DNA of 45,880 nucleotides, taken from assembly GCA_030694365.1 (NCBI GenBank), contig JAUXYM010000003.1, forward strand, positions 1 to 45,880, in the 5' to 3' direction. The notes under the pieces were generated by a model. It searched no databases. It saw only the letters and a list, made by a program, of their open reading frames with translations, and was not told the DNA's origin. The translations under genes were made by a program, and so were the position numbers. How positions within the stretch are numbered: position 1 is the stretch's first letter; the number at the start of each line of letters is the position of its first letter. This document shows, one piece after another, positions 26,448 to 36,459 of the stretch. Origin of the DNA: Nevskia sp. (GTDB lineage Bacteria > Pseudomonadota > Gammaproteobacteria > Nevskiales > Nevskiaceae).

Positions 26448-29400
26448 ATGAACGTAGGCTTGGCTGCCACTGCATTCCGGCGCTTGTTGCTCGGCGTCAC
26501 GCTGGGCATGACGCTAGGTGCTGGCGCGGCGAACGCGGAAGCGCCCGCCGCCGCCGCGGTGCCCGCGTTCAAGGCCGATGGCGACACCGCCCGTCAGTAC
26601 GCCGACTACTGCGCGCTCGATCTGCTCGCCGCCGCCGTGCCGGACCCGCGCATTCCGCGTCACCGCCGTGGCTACGATCAGGCCATCGCGGCAATCACCC
26701 AGGGCATGCTCGACGGCGGCTACGTGCTCGATCGCTACGATCTGCCGTGGCTGGCCGCGAAGGACAAGGTCGTTACCCGCAGCAGCGACTACGGCCTGCT
26801 GCTGTTCCGGGACGATGGCTGGCGCAATCCGCCGCAGGCCGGCCAGCCGATCCGCTCCGGCACGGCGCTGCGCGCGGTTTACCTGCTGCCGGAAACCGCG
26901 ACCGATGGCTTGCACGCGCCGGCCGTCGATGCCGTATTGGCCCGCGTCCATGCGCAGTTGCGCGAGGTTCCGAGCGCCGCCGCACACTGTGTTGGCCAGC
27001 CGCTGGCCGGCGCGACCGGCGTTCGGTTGGCCGCTTTTCACGGCTGTGCGGCGGATCAGTTGCTGGTGCTCGGGCCGCTGTTCTCCGGCTCGCTCGATGC
27101 GCTGGCGCAGCGCGCCTGGGCCTTGGGCGCAGCGCCGTCCGGCCTGTGCGCGGTGTCGAGCAGCACCACCGCGCGCAGCAATCATTTCCTTGCCGACGTG
27201 CTCGGCAGCAACGGCGGCACGCCGCGCCTGAGCTTCCAGCAACTGGCGGTTGGCGACGATCACAAGATGTTGGCGCTGGCGCAGTTGGCGAAGCAGTTCG
27301 ATATCCAGCCGGAGCGGATCGCCTTCCTCAGTGAATCGACGGTGTTCGGCACCAGCATCTGCCCGGCGAAGAACACCACGCTGTACGACCTGCTGGGCGA
27401 CGATCAAAAGCGGCTCTGCGACGGTGCCACCCAGATCGGCTTCCCGTCGAACATCTCTAGCATCCGCCAGGGCGCGCAGCAGCAGGCCGATGCGCTGCGC
27501 CGCGACAACCCGCTGCCCTTGCCGGTCAGCGAACGGCATCTGCCGATCGTCGATGCCGGCGATATCGAAAGCGAATTGCCGGAAAGTCAGCAATCGCGGC
27601 TGACCGCCGCCAGCGTCGAACTGGAACTGACCGACGTGCTCGACCGGCTCAAGGCCGACCGGCCGGAGATGGTTGTCGTCGTCGCCACCGATGTCCGCGA
27701 CCGCGCCTTCCTGTTCGATCAGGTGCGCAGGCTGTTGCCCCGAGTGCTGCTGATCGATTTCGAGACCGATCGCCTGCTCGCCCATCCTGATTTCGCCCAT
27801 GCCAGCCGGGGCGTGCTGACCCTGGCCTCGTCGGAACTCGATTGCCTGGAGAACAACGACCGGTATTGCCGCGACGCCGCCGGCCTGGAGCGGCAGGCGG
27901 GCAACGGCAATCAGCGGCGTTCGAACTGGTCCACCGATCGCCAGGCGATCCTGCAGAAAGCGGTGTCAAGGATCGGCCGCGGAGCGGCGAATTGTCCCGA
28001 TGTCGCGGCGGGGACAGTCTGCGACGAACGGCCGCCGCTGCTGCACGTCGTAGGCTATGACCGGCTGCGCCCGCTGGCCGGCAGCCGAACGTCGGCCACC
28101 GGCCTCCAGGCCTGGCTGCAAAGGCACGTCGGCCTGCTGACGGTGATCTACAGCCTCGGCATCGTCACCTTGTGGCTCTGCGAATACTTCGCCACCCATG
28201 GCGACTGGAAGCTCTGGCACTGGCTCGCGCGGCCGGCGGGCCGGCTTGCCAGCATGGCGCTGGCCTATCCGTTCGTGATCACCGCCTTGCTGCTGGCGGC
28301 TGGCGCGCTGGACAGCCTGATCGCCGTGCTCACCTGCCTGGCGCTGGTGGCGCTGCTGTACTACGTGATTCCGATCCTGCGCCGCATGGCGATCCGTCCC
28401 GTCGTCCACACCACGGCGCGCGAGCACGCGCCACCGCGCACCGCCTGGACTTTCATCCTGTGGCTGGCGCTGTTCGCGGTCTGGATTTTCGAGAGCCTGC
28501 GGCTCGACGGCCTGCAGCAGCCGGGGCTGATCGATGCCTCGGCGCTCGCTGGCTTGAGTCTCGACCCGGAATCGGGCCTCGCCTATCAACTGGTGCTGGT
28601 GCTGGCGGCAACCGTGACCCTGATGGCGTTCACCACCATCCTCGCCGCCGTCGCCCGCACCAATCGCAACGCGGCCTTGCTGTGTCTGGCGGCGGGTGAA
28701 ACGGCGGAGTCGGTGATGGCGGATGCCAAGCGTTCGAGCTTCGCCGACGTCGCCGAGGCCTATCAGCATTTCCTGCACTGGCGCGATCCGCTGCTGGTGA
28801 TCGGTCTGGCCTTGGTCGGTGCGCTGCTGGTATCGATCATCGGTTATGAGGGCCTGAGTCAGACCGTGTTTGGGCCGGCAGCCTCGCGAGCGGCGCTGAG
28901 CTGTCTTGCGATCACGACGACGACGGCGCTGGCGCTGCTCTGCGCGCAGATCAGCCTCGGCAAGCGGATTCTCGCGGTCAGCACCTACGTTCGGCAGCGG
29001 GTGCTGGGCGCTGACGGCGCTGCGCCCGAGGCACCCGAAGGCAGTCTCGGCTGCTGGCCGCAGAACGTCGGTGCGCCGCTGTCGTTCCCGCAGACACCGG
29101 TCGCTGCCTGGAGCCACTGCGGTGGTGCGGAGGCGCAGCGGCTGCGCGGCCATGACCGGCCGCGTTCGCTGAGCGATGAGCAGCGCCGCGAGCAGATCAT
29201 TGATGGACTGAAGGCGCTGTTCACGGGCGGCCATTCGCGCGATCCGCAGCCGCGACTGGCGCTGTTCGTCTACCTCACCGGCGAGCTGTTCCTGTTCCGC
29301 TTCGTCGGCCTGGGCGCGACCCTGGCGACGCTCACGGGTGTTGCGATCCTGTACCTGTTTCCGGTCACCGGCGCGACCGCTTTCCTGCTGCTGAACCTGG

Positions 29401-29651
29401 CGCTGCTGGTGACGGTTGGCCTGCTGTCCGGTCATTACGCATTGCGCTTCGAGCACAACGACGTGCTCAGCAACATCGTCTGCAATCAGCCGCGCGCCGG
29501 CAAGGTGTCGACGGCGCTGTTCGGCTATATCGCCTTCCCGTTCGTGATCCTGGCGATGGCGATCACGCTCAGCCAGACGCCCGGCGTGCTCGGCTGGAGC
29601 GGCGGCCTGATCCGGCTGCTGCTGAAGTCCGTCGGCCTCGGTGGTCTGTAG
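26448..29651 (+). CDS. Unrecognised 1067-residue membrane protein with large periplasmic domain
   Basis: I do not recognise a named family. The signal peptide is about 1-30 (ends AANA). Residues 45-555 form a soluble, presumably periplasmic domain with ten Cys. Its alternating strand-helix segments (MLALAQLAKQFDIQPERIAFL near 274-294; MVVVVATDVRDRAFLFDQ near 408-425; VLLIDFETDRLLAHPDF near 433-449; RGVLTLASSE near 454-463) resemble a type I periplasmic-binding-protein fold. About ten helices follow (near 562, 602, 622, 667, 712, 781, 813, 952, 974 and 1021), with Arg-rich cytoplasmic loops and a soluble loop of about 110 residues (838-950). ATG 26448 with GGGG upstream gives a clean signal peptide; a GTG right after recG would not. 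A weak hairpin lies at 26376-26396. Domain architecture suggests a ligand-sensing receptor or transporter, which is inference. Confidence 0.7.
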   Translation: MNVGLAATAFRRLLLGVTLGMTLGAGAANAEAPAAAAVPAFKADGDTARQYADYCALDLLAAAVPDPRIPRHRRGYDQAIAAITQGMLDGGYVLDRYDLPWLAAKDKVVTRSSDYGLLLFRDDGWRNPPQAGQPIRSGTALRAVYLLPETATDGLHAPAVDAVLARVHAQLREVPSAAAHCVGQPLAGATGVRLAAFHGCAADQLLVLGPLFSGSLDALAQRAWALGAAPSGLCAVSSSTTARSNHFLADVLGSNGGTPRLSFQQLAVGDDHKMLALAQLAKQFDIQPERIAFLSESTVFGTSICPAKNTTLYDLLGDDQKRLCDGATQIGFPSNISSIRQGAQQQADALRRDNPLPLPVSERHLPIVDAGDIESELPESQQSRLTAASVELELTDVLDRLKADRPEMVVVVATDVRDRAFLFDQVRRLLPRVLLIDFETDRLLAHPDFAHASRGVLTLASSELDCLENNDRYCRDAAGLERQAGNGNQRRSNWSTDRQAILQKAVSRIGRGAANCPDVAAGTVCDERPPLLHVVGYDRLRPLAGSRTSATGLQAWLQRHVGLLTVIYSLGIVTLWLCEYFATHGDWKLWHWLARPAGRLASMALAYPFVITALLLAAGALDSLIAVLTCLALVALLYYVIPILRRMAIRPVVHTTAREHAPPRTAWTFILWLALFAVWIFESLRLDGLQQPGLIDASALAGLSLDPESGLAYQLVLVLAATVTLMAFTTILAAVARTNRNAALLCLAAGETAESVMADAKRSSFADVAEAYQHFLHWRDPLLVIGLALVGALLVSIIGYEGLSQTVFGPAASRAALSCLAITTTTALALLCAQISLGKRILAVSTYVRQRVLGADGAAPEAPEGSLGCWPQNVGAPLSFPQTPVAAWSHCGGAEAQRLRGHDRPRSLSDEQRREQIIDGLKALFTGGHSRDPQPRLALFVYLTGELFLFRFVGLGATLATLTGVAILYLFPVTGATAFLLLNLALLVTVGLLSGHYALRFEHNDVLSNIVCNQPRAGKVSTALFGYIAFPFVILAMAITLSQTPGVLGWSGGLIRLLLKSVGLGGL

Positions 29652-29689
29652 TCGGCAATGGGGCACAGCGGCGCTGGCAGAATGTAGGA

Positions 29690-30568
29690 ATGATGATTCG
29701 CGAACGTTTACGGGAACGCTGGCAGGTCTGGGCCCAGCTGATGCGGCTTGACAAGCCGGTCGGCATTTATCTTCTGTTGTGGCCAACCTTGTGGGCTTTA
29801 TGGTTTGCGGCCGGCGGGCTGCCGCCACTGGGGCTGCTGGCGATCTTCATCGCCGGCACCGTGCTGATGCGCAGTGCCGGCTGCGTGATCAATGACCTTG
29901 CCGACCGCAAGTTCGATGGCCACGTCGAGCGCACCCGCCAGCGGCCGCTGGCCTCGGGCCGGGCGCGGCCTGCGGAAGCGCTGATCCTGTTCCTGGTGCT
30001 CGGTCTGATCTCGCTCGCCGTGGCCGCGCCGCTGAATGCCGCTGCGCTGTGGCTGACCGTGCCGGCGGTCGTGCTGGCAGCGAGCTATCCGTTCGCCAAG
30101 CGCTTTCACAGCCTGCCGCAGGCGCATCTCGGCATCGCCTTTTCATGGGGCATTCCGATGGCTTCCGCTGCCGTCTCCGGCAGTGTCGACTGGCCCATGT
30201 CGACAATCCTGATGGCCGCCAACCTGTGCTGGGTGATCGCCTACGACACCCTGTATGCGATGGTCGATCGCGATGACGATCTGCGCATCGGCGTGAAATC
30301 CAGCGCCATCCTGTTCGGCCGCCATGACCGCTTGATCGTCGGCCTGCTTCAAGCGGCCGCGTTGTTGCTGCTGGCGTTCGCCGGCTGGCGAGTGGCGCTG
30401 GCCTGGCCTTACTACGCAGGGCTGCTGCTGGCGGCGATCTTCGCGGTCCATCAGCTCTGGCAGGTGCGGCATCGTGAGCGCGCCGCCTGTTTTTCTGCGT
30501 TCCTTGGAAACAATCGTATCGGTGCTCTGGTCTTTCTGGGGCTCGCCGTATCGCTACCGCCGTTCTGA
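29690..30568 (+). CDS. ubiA: 4-hydroxybenzoate polyprenyltransferase
   Basis: A 292-residue inner-membrane prenyltransferase that joins the polyprenyl tail to 4-hydroxybenzoate in ubiquinone synthesis. Eight to nine helices are predicted. The first Asp-rich motif is NDLADRKFDGHVERT and the second is YAMVDRDDDLRIGVKS, both intact. The start MIRERLRERW is family-like; ATG 29690 and ATG 29693 are adjacent, so the exact first residue is open. No chorismate lyase gene (ubiC) is adjacent; the 1067-residue membrane protein gene is directly upstream. Confidence 0.95.
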   Translation: MMIRERLRERWQVWAQLMRLDKPVGIYLLLWPTLWALWFAAGGLPPLGLLAIFIAGTVLMRSAGCVINDLADRKFDGHVERTRQRPLASGRARPAEALILFLVLGLISLAVAAPLNAAALWLTVPAVVLAASYPFAKRFHSLPQAHLGIAFSWGIPMASAAVSGSVDWPMSTILMAANLCWVIAYDTLYAMVDRDDDLRIGVKSSAILFGRHDRLIVGLLQAAALLLLAFAGWRVALAWPYYAGLLLAAIFAVHQLWQVRHRERAACFSAFLGNNRIGALVFLGLAVSLPPF

Positions 30569-30581
30569 ACGAGGATTCACG

Positions 30582-31496
30582 ATGCCCGCACCTGCAACCC
30601 GCTTGTTTCGATGGCCGCTTGCTGCGGCCCTGCTGACCCTATGCGGCCTGATCGCCTGCGCCCACGCGAAGGAGGCCGACGATGGTGATGACGCTGTCGA
30701 GCTAGCGGCCCCCCCGGGCAGCGGCAGCGCGGCTGCAAGGCGCGCGGTCGTCTACACCCCGGCTAATTGGCCAACAGCGCTATCCGGCGATCTCTTCACG
30801 CCGGACGGCAAGGTGCCGGCAAACGGCCGGCCCGCCGTGGTCACGCTGCACGGCGGTGCCTGGCACAAGGGCGATCGGCAGAAGCTTGCGGGCTTCGCCA
30901 AGCGTCTGGCCTCACGCGGTTATGTCGCACTGACCATCGATTACCGGCTGGTGCCAGACGCGATCTATCCGGCGCAGCTGCAAGACGTGCAGCAGGCGGT
31001 GCGCTACCTGCGTGCGAACGCGGCAAGCCTCGGTGTCGATCCAAAACGGATCGCGCTCTGGGGTTCGTCGGCTGGCGCTCACCTCGCGGTGCTGGCGGCA
31101 GGCCTGAGCCCCGGGGACCCGCTGTATGACCCAGAAGCGCGGGTGCAGGCGGTGGTCGGCGCGGGCACGCCCACCGACTTCCGCGACGGCGGAGGCGGCA
31201 ACAAATCGCTAGCCAGCTTTCTTGGCGAGCGCTGGAGCAAAGGTTCGAAGGTGTTCATCGACGCTTCGCCGATCGCCCATGTTTCGGCGGACGATCCGCC
31301 GGTGTTCCTGATTCATGGCGATGCCGACACCACCGTGCCGCCCGAGCAGGCCATCGTCTACCGCGATGCCCTGACCGCCGCTGGCGTGCCGAATACCTTG
31401 CTGCTGCTCCCCGGGGTCGGGCATGTGCTCGGCGCCGCTGGCAAGGATGCGTTGTCGCGCGGGATGGATTTTCTTGACCAGCGGCTGCGTCCCTGA
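30582..31496 (+). CDS. Exported alpha/beta hydrolase (BD-FAE-like), copy 1
   Basis: A 304-residue exported esterase-type hydrolase. The N terminus is a signal sequence with a possible lipobox LIAC (Cys26); plain cleavage after AHA is the alternative. The oxyanion motif is TLHGGAWHKGD, the nucleophile Ser is in WGSSAGAHLAVLA, the acid in IHGDADTTVPPEQA, and the His in GVGHVLG. Strand-helix order matches BD-FAE and carboxylesterase-like families. It lies 13 bp after ubiA and is followed by a close paralogue. The substrate is unknown. Confidence 0.82.
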   Translation: MPAPATRLFRWPLAAALLTLCGLIACAHAKEADDGDDAVELAAPPGSGSAAARRAVVYTPANWPTALSGDLFTPDGKVPANGRPAVVTLHGGAWHKGDRQKLAGFAKRLASRGYVALTIDYRLVPDAIYPAQLQDVQQAVRYLRANAASLGVDPKRIALWGSSAGAHLAVLAAGLSPGDPLYDPEARVQAVVGAGTPTDFRDGGGGNKSLASFLGERWSKGSKVFIDASPIAHVSADDPPVFLIHGDADTTVPPEQAIVYRDALTAAGVPNTLLLLPGVGHVLGAAGKDALSRGMDFLDQRLRP

Positions 31497-31582
31497 AGCG
31501 TTGGAATCCCGATCGCTATATCGGCCGTAATGGCAAGCGACGGCGCAACTCGCGCCGAAAGCCCCTGAACCCGGATTTCCCA

Positions 31583-32461
31583 ATGCTCAGATTCGTATCC
31601 GCAGCGCTGCTGCCAGTCGCCGTGCTCAGCAGCGGCTGCGCCCGCCACATCGGCAAGCCCGAAGTGCCGCAGCCGGCCCGCGTCGAACGCAGCTACAGCG
31701 TCCAGCGCGACCAGCTATTCACGCCGCCGAACTGGCCGAAGGCGCTGCTCGCCGATGTCTACACGCCGAGTGGTGCGCCGCCTTCCGGCGCGCGCTGGCC
31801 GGCGGTGCTGGTGATCCACGGCGGCGGCTGGAAAAGCGGTGACCGGGCGCAGGTTGAATCGATCGCCGAACGAGTCGCCAAGCGCGGCTATGTGGCGGTC
31901 AACATCACTTACCGGCTGGTGCCGGATGCGCTGTTTCCGGCGCCGGTCGAGGATGTGCAGCAGGTGCTGCGCTGGCTGCGCGCCAATGCCGATCGCTATC
32001 AGGTCGACCCCACCCGCATCGGCGCCTGGGGCTATTCGGCCGGTGCCCATCTGGCCGCGCTGGTCGGGGCCTTGAGCCCCGGCGACCGGCTGTATGCCGA
32101 GGATGCGCGGCTGAAAGTGGTGGTGGCCGGCGGCACCCCGGCCGATCTGCGCAAGTTCCACGGCGGCACCCTGGTGCCGAACTTCCTCGGTGAGCGCTGG
32201 AGCGAGAATTCGGTTGCGTTCCGCGAATCCTCGCCGGCGGCCTACGTGACTGCGGGCGATCCGCCGGTGTTCCTGTACCACGGCACCTGGGACACACTGG
32301 TGCCGCTCGATCAGTCGCTGGACTACAAAGTGGCGCTTGACGAAGCGGGCGTGGCCAACGAGCTCTACCTGCTGCGTGGCCTCGGCCATATCGCCGCCTT
32401 CCTGATGGATGGTGCAGCGGTGCAGCGCGGTGCTGATTTTCTCGATCGTCACTTGCGTTGA
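31583..32461 (+). CDS. Lipoprotein alpha/beta hydrolase, copy 2
   Basis: A 292-residue paralogue of the preceding gene. The signal peptide ends in a clear lipobox LSSGC (Cys19), so it is probably an outer- or inner-membrane lipoprotein. Motifs correspond one by one: VIHGGGWKSGD, GYSAGAHLAAL, YHGTWDTLVPLDQS and GLGHIAA. Near-identical blocks such as YRLVPDA, FLGERWS and GDPPVFL in both copies point to tandem duplication. The substrate is unknown. It converges on comF with 18 bp between stops. Confidence 0.85.
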   Translation: MLRFVSAALLPVAVLSSGCARHIGKPEVPQPARVERSYSVQRDQLFTPPNWPKALLADVYTPSGAPPSGARWPAVLVIHGGGWKSGDRAQVESIAERVAKRGYVAVNITYRLVPDALFPAPVEDVQQVLRWLRANADRYQVDPTRIGAWGYSAGAHLAALVGALSPGDRLYAEDARLKVVVAGGTPADLRKFHGGTLVPNFLGERWSENSVAFRESSPAAYVTAGDPPVFLYHGTWDTLVPLDQSLDYKVALDEAGVANELYLLRGLGHIAAFLMDGAAVQRGADFLDRHLR

Positions 32462-32479
32462 ATGGGGTATTCGGGCGTT

Positions 32480-33175
32480 TCAAGCCACCCGCGCCACCGT
32501 CCACACTTCGATCCGTGCTGCCCCGGCTTCGCGGCAGACGCGGGCCAGTTCGTTGACGGTGCTGCCGGTGGTCATCACATCGTCGATCAGCGCGATATGG
32601 CGGCCGGCGATCCGCGCTTCGACAGCAAACGCGCCGCGCACTTCGCGGCGGCGCTCGACGGCGCGCTTGCCGATCTGGTCGGCGGTTTCGCGGGTGCGTG
32701 TCGCCGCTTGCCAGTCGATGTCGATCGCCAGCGAGCGGCTGATGCCGCGCGCCAGTTCCAGCGCCTGGTTGTAGCCGCGCTTGCGCAGCCGCTGCGGGTA
32801 CAGCGGCACCGGGATCAGCAACTCGGGAAACGGCGTGGGGCGTGCTGCGACGAGAGCGGCGATCTCGCCACCGAGCCAGCGCGATTGCCGGAACTGCGCG
32901 TGGTACTTCAGACCGGCAATCGCCTGCTTGATCGGTGCCTGATAGCGGAACGCCGACAGCGCGCTGTCGAAATGCGGAGGCTCGGCCGCACAACTGGCGC
33001 AGACATGGCTGATCGGGCCGTTCAGCGGCAGCGCGCAGACCGGACAGGCGATGCGGTTCCACGGCAGGCTGCTGCGGCAACCGTCGCAGATCGTCCCCGG
33101 ATCAGCCGGGCCGGCGCACAGCAGGCAGGCGGACGGGACGATCCAGCGCTTCAGTGCCGAGATCACGTCAACCAT
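32480..33175 (-). CDS. comF: ComF family protein (amidophosphoribosyltransferase-like)
   Basis: A 231-residue protein with an N-terminal Cys-rich zinc-ribbon region (CLLC, CDGC, CPVC and CASC pairs in residues 15-65) and a C-terminal phosphoribosyltransferase domain carrying [16 protein letters not shown]. ComF is needed for DNA uptake in Haemophilus and Bacillus. ATG 33175 is preferred to a GTG at 33220 because its N terminus fits the family; neither has a strong ribosome site. The start codon overlaps a BirA-box-like dyad shared with divergent bioB. With comM at 8722 it hints at competence, but the pilus genes are not in the window. Confidence 0.9.
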   Translation of the reverse strand: MVDVISALKRWIVPSACLLCAGPADPGTICDGCRSSLPWNRIACPVCALPLNGPISHVCASCAAEPPHFDSALSAFRYQAPIKQAIAGLKYHAQFRQSRWLGGEIAALVAARPTPFPELLIPVPLYPQRLRKRGYNQALELARGISRSLAIDIDWQAATRTRETADQIGKRAVERRREVRGAFAVEARIAGRHIALIDDVMTTGSTVNELARVCREAGAARIEVWTVARVA

Positions 33176-33198
33176 GAAGATGGTTTTTCGGTTGACAA
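33165..33198. promoter_or_regulatory. BirA-type biotin operator candidate upstream of bioB
   Basis: ACGTCAACC (33165-33173), a 16-nt spacer and GGTTGACAA (33190-33198) match the E. coli bio operator pattern TTGTAAACC-N16-GGTTTACAA at 6 of 9 and 8 of 9 positions. The right half contains a perfect -35 TTGACA (33192-33197); AACACT at 33216-33221 is a possible -10 for bioB. The left half overlaps the comF start codon. Confidence 0.65.
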
Positions 33199-33251
33199 CA
33201 GTCGGGCCGGGCGGAAACACTGCGCGCCTCTTTCACTGTCCGGATTTCCCC

Positions 33252-34322
33252 ATGTCGCTTGCCCTCGCGCCGTCGCCCAGCAGCCCAGTCAGTGCTTCCT
33301 TCGCTCCCGTTCGCAATGACTGGACGCGCGCCGAAGTCGAAGCGCTGTTCGCGCTGCCGTTCAACGATCTGCTGTTCCGGGCTCAGAGCGTTCATCGCCT
33401 GCATTTCGATCCCAATGCGGTGCAACTTTCCACTCTGCTGTCGATCAAGACCGGCGCCTGCCCCGAGGATTGCGGCTACTGCCCGCAGAGCGCGCGCTTC
33501 AGCACCGGGTTGAAAGCCGAGCCGCTGATGCCGCTCGCCGAAGTGATCAAGGCCGCCCACGATGCCAAGGCCAATGGCGCGACGCGCTTCTGCATGGGCG
33601 CGGCCTGGCGCGCGCCGAAGGACAAGGACATCGAAAAAGTGTCCGAAATGGTTCGCGAAGTGAAGGCACTCGGTCTGGAAACCTGCGTCACCCTGGGCAT
33701 GCTGAAAGCCTCGCAGGCGCAGAACCTGGCCAAGGCCGGGCTCGACTACTACAACCACAATCTCGATACCTCGCCGGAGTTCTACGGCGAGATCATCAGC
33801 ACCCGCACCTACGACGATCGCCTGGAAACCCTGGCCAATGTCCGCGAAGCCGGGGTCAAGGTCTGCTGTGGCGGCATCGTCGGCATGGGCGAGTCCGAGA
33901 CTGATCGTGTCGAGTTCCTGCGCGCGCTGGCCAATCTGCCGCAGCACCCGGAATCGGTGCCGATCAACGAGTTGGTCGCCGTACCCGGCACGCCGCTCGC
34001 CAATGCGGAGCCGCTCGATCCGCTGGACTTCGTGCGGATGATCGCCGTCGCCCGTCTGATGATGCCGGAGAGCTATGTGCGCCTGTCCGCCGGCCGCACC
34101 CAGATGAGCGACGAGACCCAGGCGCTGTGCTTCTTCGCCGGTGCCAATTCGATCTTCTACGGCGAGCGCCTGCTGACCACCAGCAACCCGCAGAACGCCC
34201 GCGATCGTGCCTTGCTGGCCAAGCTCGGCATGCGTACCGAACAGCGGGTCGATGGCTCGGCCCATCTCGACCATCAGCCTGCGGCCGCGACCGAGGCCCA
34301 GACGGCTTGCTGCAACGAATGA
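33252..34322 (+). CDS. bioB: Biotin synthase
   Basis: A 356-residue radical SAM enzyme inserting sulfur into dethiobiotin. The 4Fe-4S cluster Cys are C70, C74 and C77 in [10 protein letters not shown]; the 2Fe-2S ligands should lie in [15 protein letters not shown] and VKVCCGG plus the Arg of SAGR. The N terminus has about 20 extra low-complexity residues and the C terminus ends in Cys-Cys-Asn-Glu. The start overlaps nothing and follows the BirA-like operator; bioF overlaps its stop by 4 bp. Confidence 0.96.
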   Translation: MSLALAPSPSSPVSASFAPVRNDWTRAEVEALFALPFNDLLFRAQSVHRLHFDPNAVQLSTLLSIKTGACPEDCGYCPQSARFSTGLKAEPLMPLAEVIKAAHDAKANGATRFCMGAAWRAPKDKDIEKVSEMVREVKALGLETCVTLGMLKASQAQNLAKAGLDYYNHNLDTSPEFYGEIISTRTYDDRLETLANVREAGVKVCCGGIVGMGESETDRVEFLRALANLPQHPESVPINELVAVPGTPLANAEPLDPLDFVRMIAVARLMMPESYVRLSAGRTQMSDETQALCFFAGANSIFYGERLLTTSNPQNARDRALLAKLGMRTEQRVDGSAHLDHQPAAATEAQTACCNE

Positions 34323-35495
34323 ACGCCCCGGTTGCCGGGCTGCCCGTCCAGGGATCGGCGCTCGATGCCCGGCTGAGCGCGGAACTGGAACGGCTACGCG
34401 CCGCCGACCTGTATCGCCAGCGGCGGGTCATCGACGGCAGCCACGGCGTGCGATTGCTGGTAGGCGGCAAGGCCTGCATCAGCTTCTGCAGCAATGATTA
34501 CCTCGGCCTGGCCAGTGATCCGCGGGTCGCCGAAGCCGGTCGTGCGGCATTGGCCCGGGTAGGCACCGGCAGCGGTGCGGCGGCGCTGATCTCCGGCTAC
34601 AACAGCGAGCACGCGCGGCTTGAGGAAGAGCTGGCCGACTACTGCGGCCGCGAGCGCGTGCTGCTGTTTTCCAGCGGCTGGGCGGCGAATCTCGGCCTGC
34701 TGCGTGCGCTGTTCGGCCGCGAAGACACGCTAATCTGCGACGAACTGAACCATGCCAGCCTGATCGATGGCGCGCGCTTGTCCGGTGCCCGCTACGTGCG
34801 CGTGCCGCACGGCGATGTCGCGGCGATCGAAGCGGCGCTGAGCGAAGCGCGTGAGCAGGGCGGCGAGATCGGCATGGTCAGCGATTCGATCTTCAGCATG
34901 GACGGCGATGAAGCCGAGGTGCCGGCACTGGCGCGGCTGGCGACGCGCAGCGGCGCGACCCTGATCGTCGACGATGCCCATGGCTTCGGCGTGCAGCCGT
35001 CGCCGGCGCTTCGCTATCCGGGTGCCGATGCGCCCGAGGTTTATGTCGCTACGCTCGGCAAGAGCCTCGGGGCATCGGGTGCTTTCGTTGCCGGTTCCGA
35101 AGCGCTGATCGAATTCCTGATCCAGCGCGCCCGCACCTGGGTGTTCTCGACAGCGCCACCGCCAGCGATCGCCGCTGCAGCGCGTGCTGCACTGGCGATC
35201 GTCCGCAGCGAACCGGAACATCAGGCGCAACTGGCCCGCAACATCGCCCGCTTCCGCGCCGGCATTGCCGCACTCGGCGAGGACCTGCCGTTCCGGTTGA
35301 TGGCGTCGACGACGCCGATCCAGCCGCTGATCGTCGGCGACGCCGGACGGGCGATGGCGCTGTCGCGAGCCTTGTTCGAGCGCGGCTACTGGGTGGCGGC
35401 GATCCGGCCACCGACGGTGCCGGCCGGTACCTCGCGGCTGCGGGTGACCTTGTCGGCGGCGCATACCGAGGCACAGATCGACGGGCTGCTGGAAG

Positions 35496-35515
<20 letters not shown>
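34319..35515 (+). CDS. bioF: 8-amino-7-oxononanoate synthase
   Basis: A 398-residue PLP enzyme that joins pimeloyl-ACP and alanine. Conserved parts are [49 protein letters not shown], the cofactor Asp/His in VDDAHGFG, and the Schiff-base Lys248 in [10 protein letters not shown]. It is translationally coupled to bioB. The last codons and the stop lie inside a degenerate CAGTGGCCAGTAG-type repeat (35496-35570), so the very C terminus may be repeat-derived. Confidence 0.95.
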
Positions 35516-36259
<744 letters not shown>

Positions 36260-36382
36260 ACCCCTGCCGATGCGCTGATCGCTTCATCGGCAATGATCAA
36301 CCGTTATCTCGGCATCGCTGAGCCGATGACAGAAACGGGACAGCGGCCCTTGGTAGCCGCGCGGCTCAGTCAGGTCAAGGCT

Positions 36383-36410
36383 TTGCGGCTGGCGCTTCAT
36401 CCACTACAAT
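36383..36410 (+). promoter_or_regulatory. Sigma-70 promoter candidate for the cox cluster
   Basis: TACAAT (36405-36410) with a weak TTGCGG (36383-36388) 16 nt upstream stands 49 nt before the first gene of the oxidase cluster. The remainder of 36260-36459 shows nothing else definite. Confidence 0.4.
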
Positions 36411-36459
36411 CCGCCCGCTGCGAAGCCCGCTAATGCCAAGGACGTGATCGGACTGCGTC

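Noticed and set aside
27966-29828. 620-codon minus-strand frame opposite the large membrane protein
   Set aside because: A shadow from high third-position GC; the plus-strand frame has a signal peptide, ordered helices and periodic codon use, the shadow is Gln/Arg-rich without domains.
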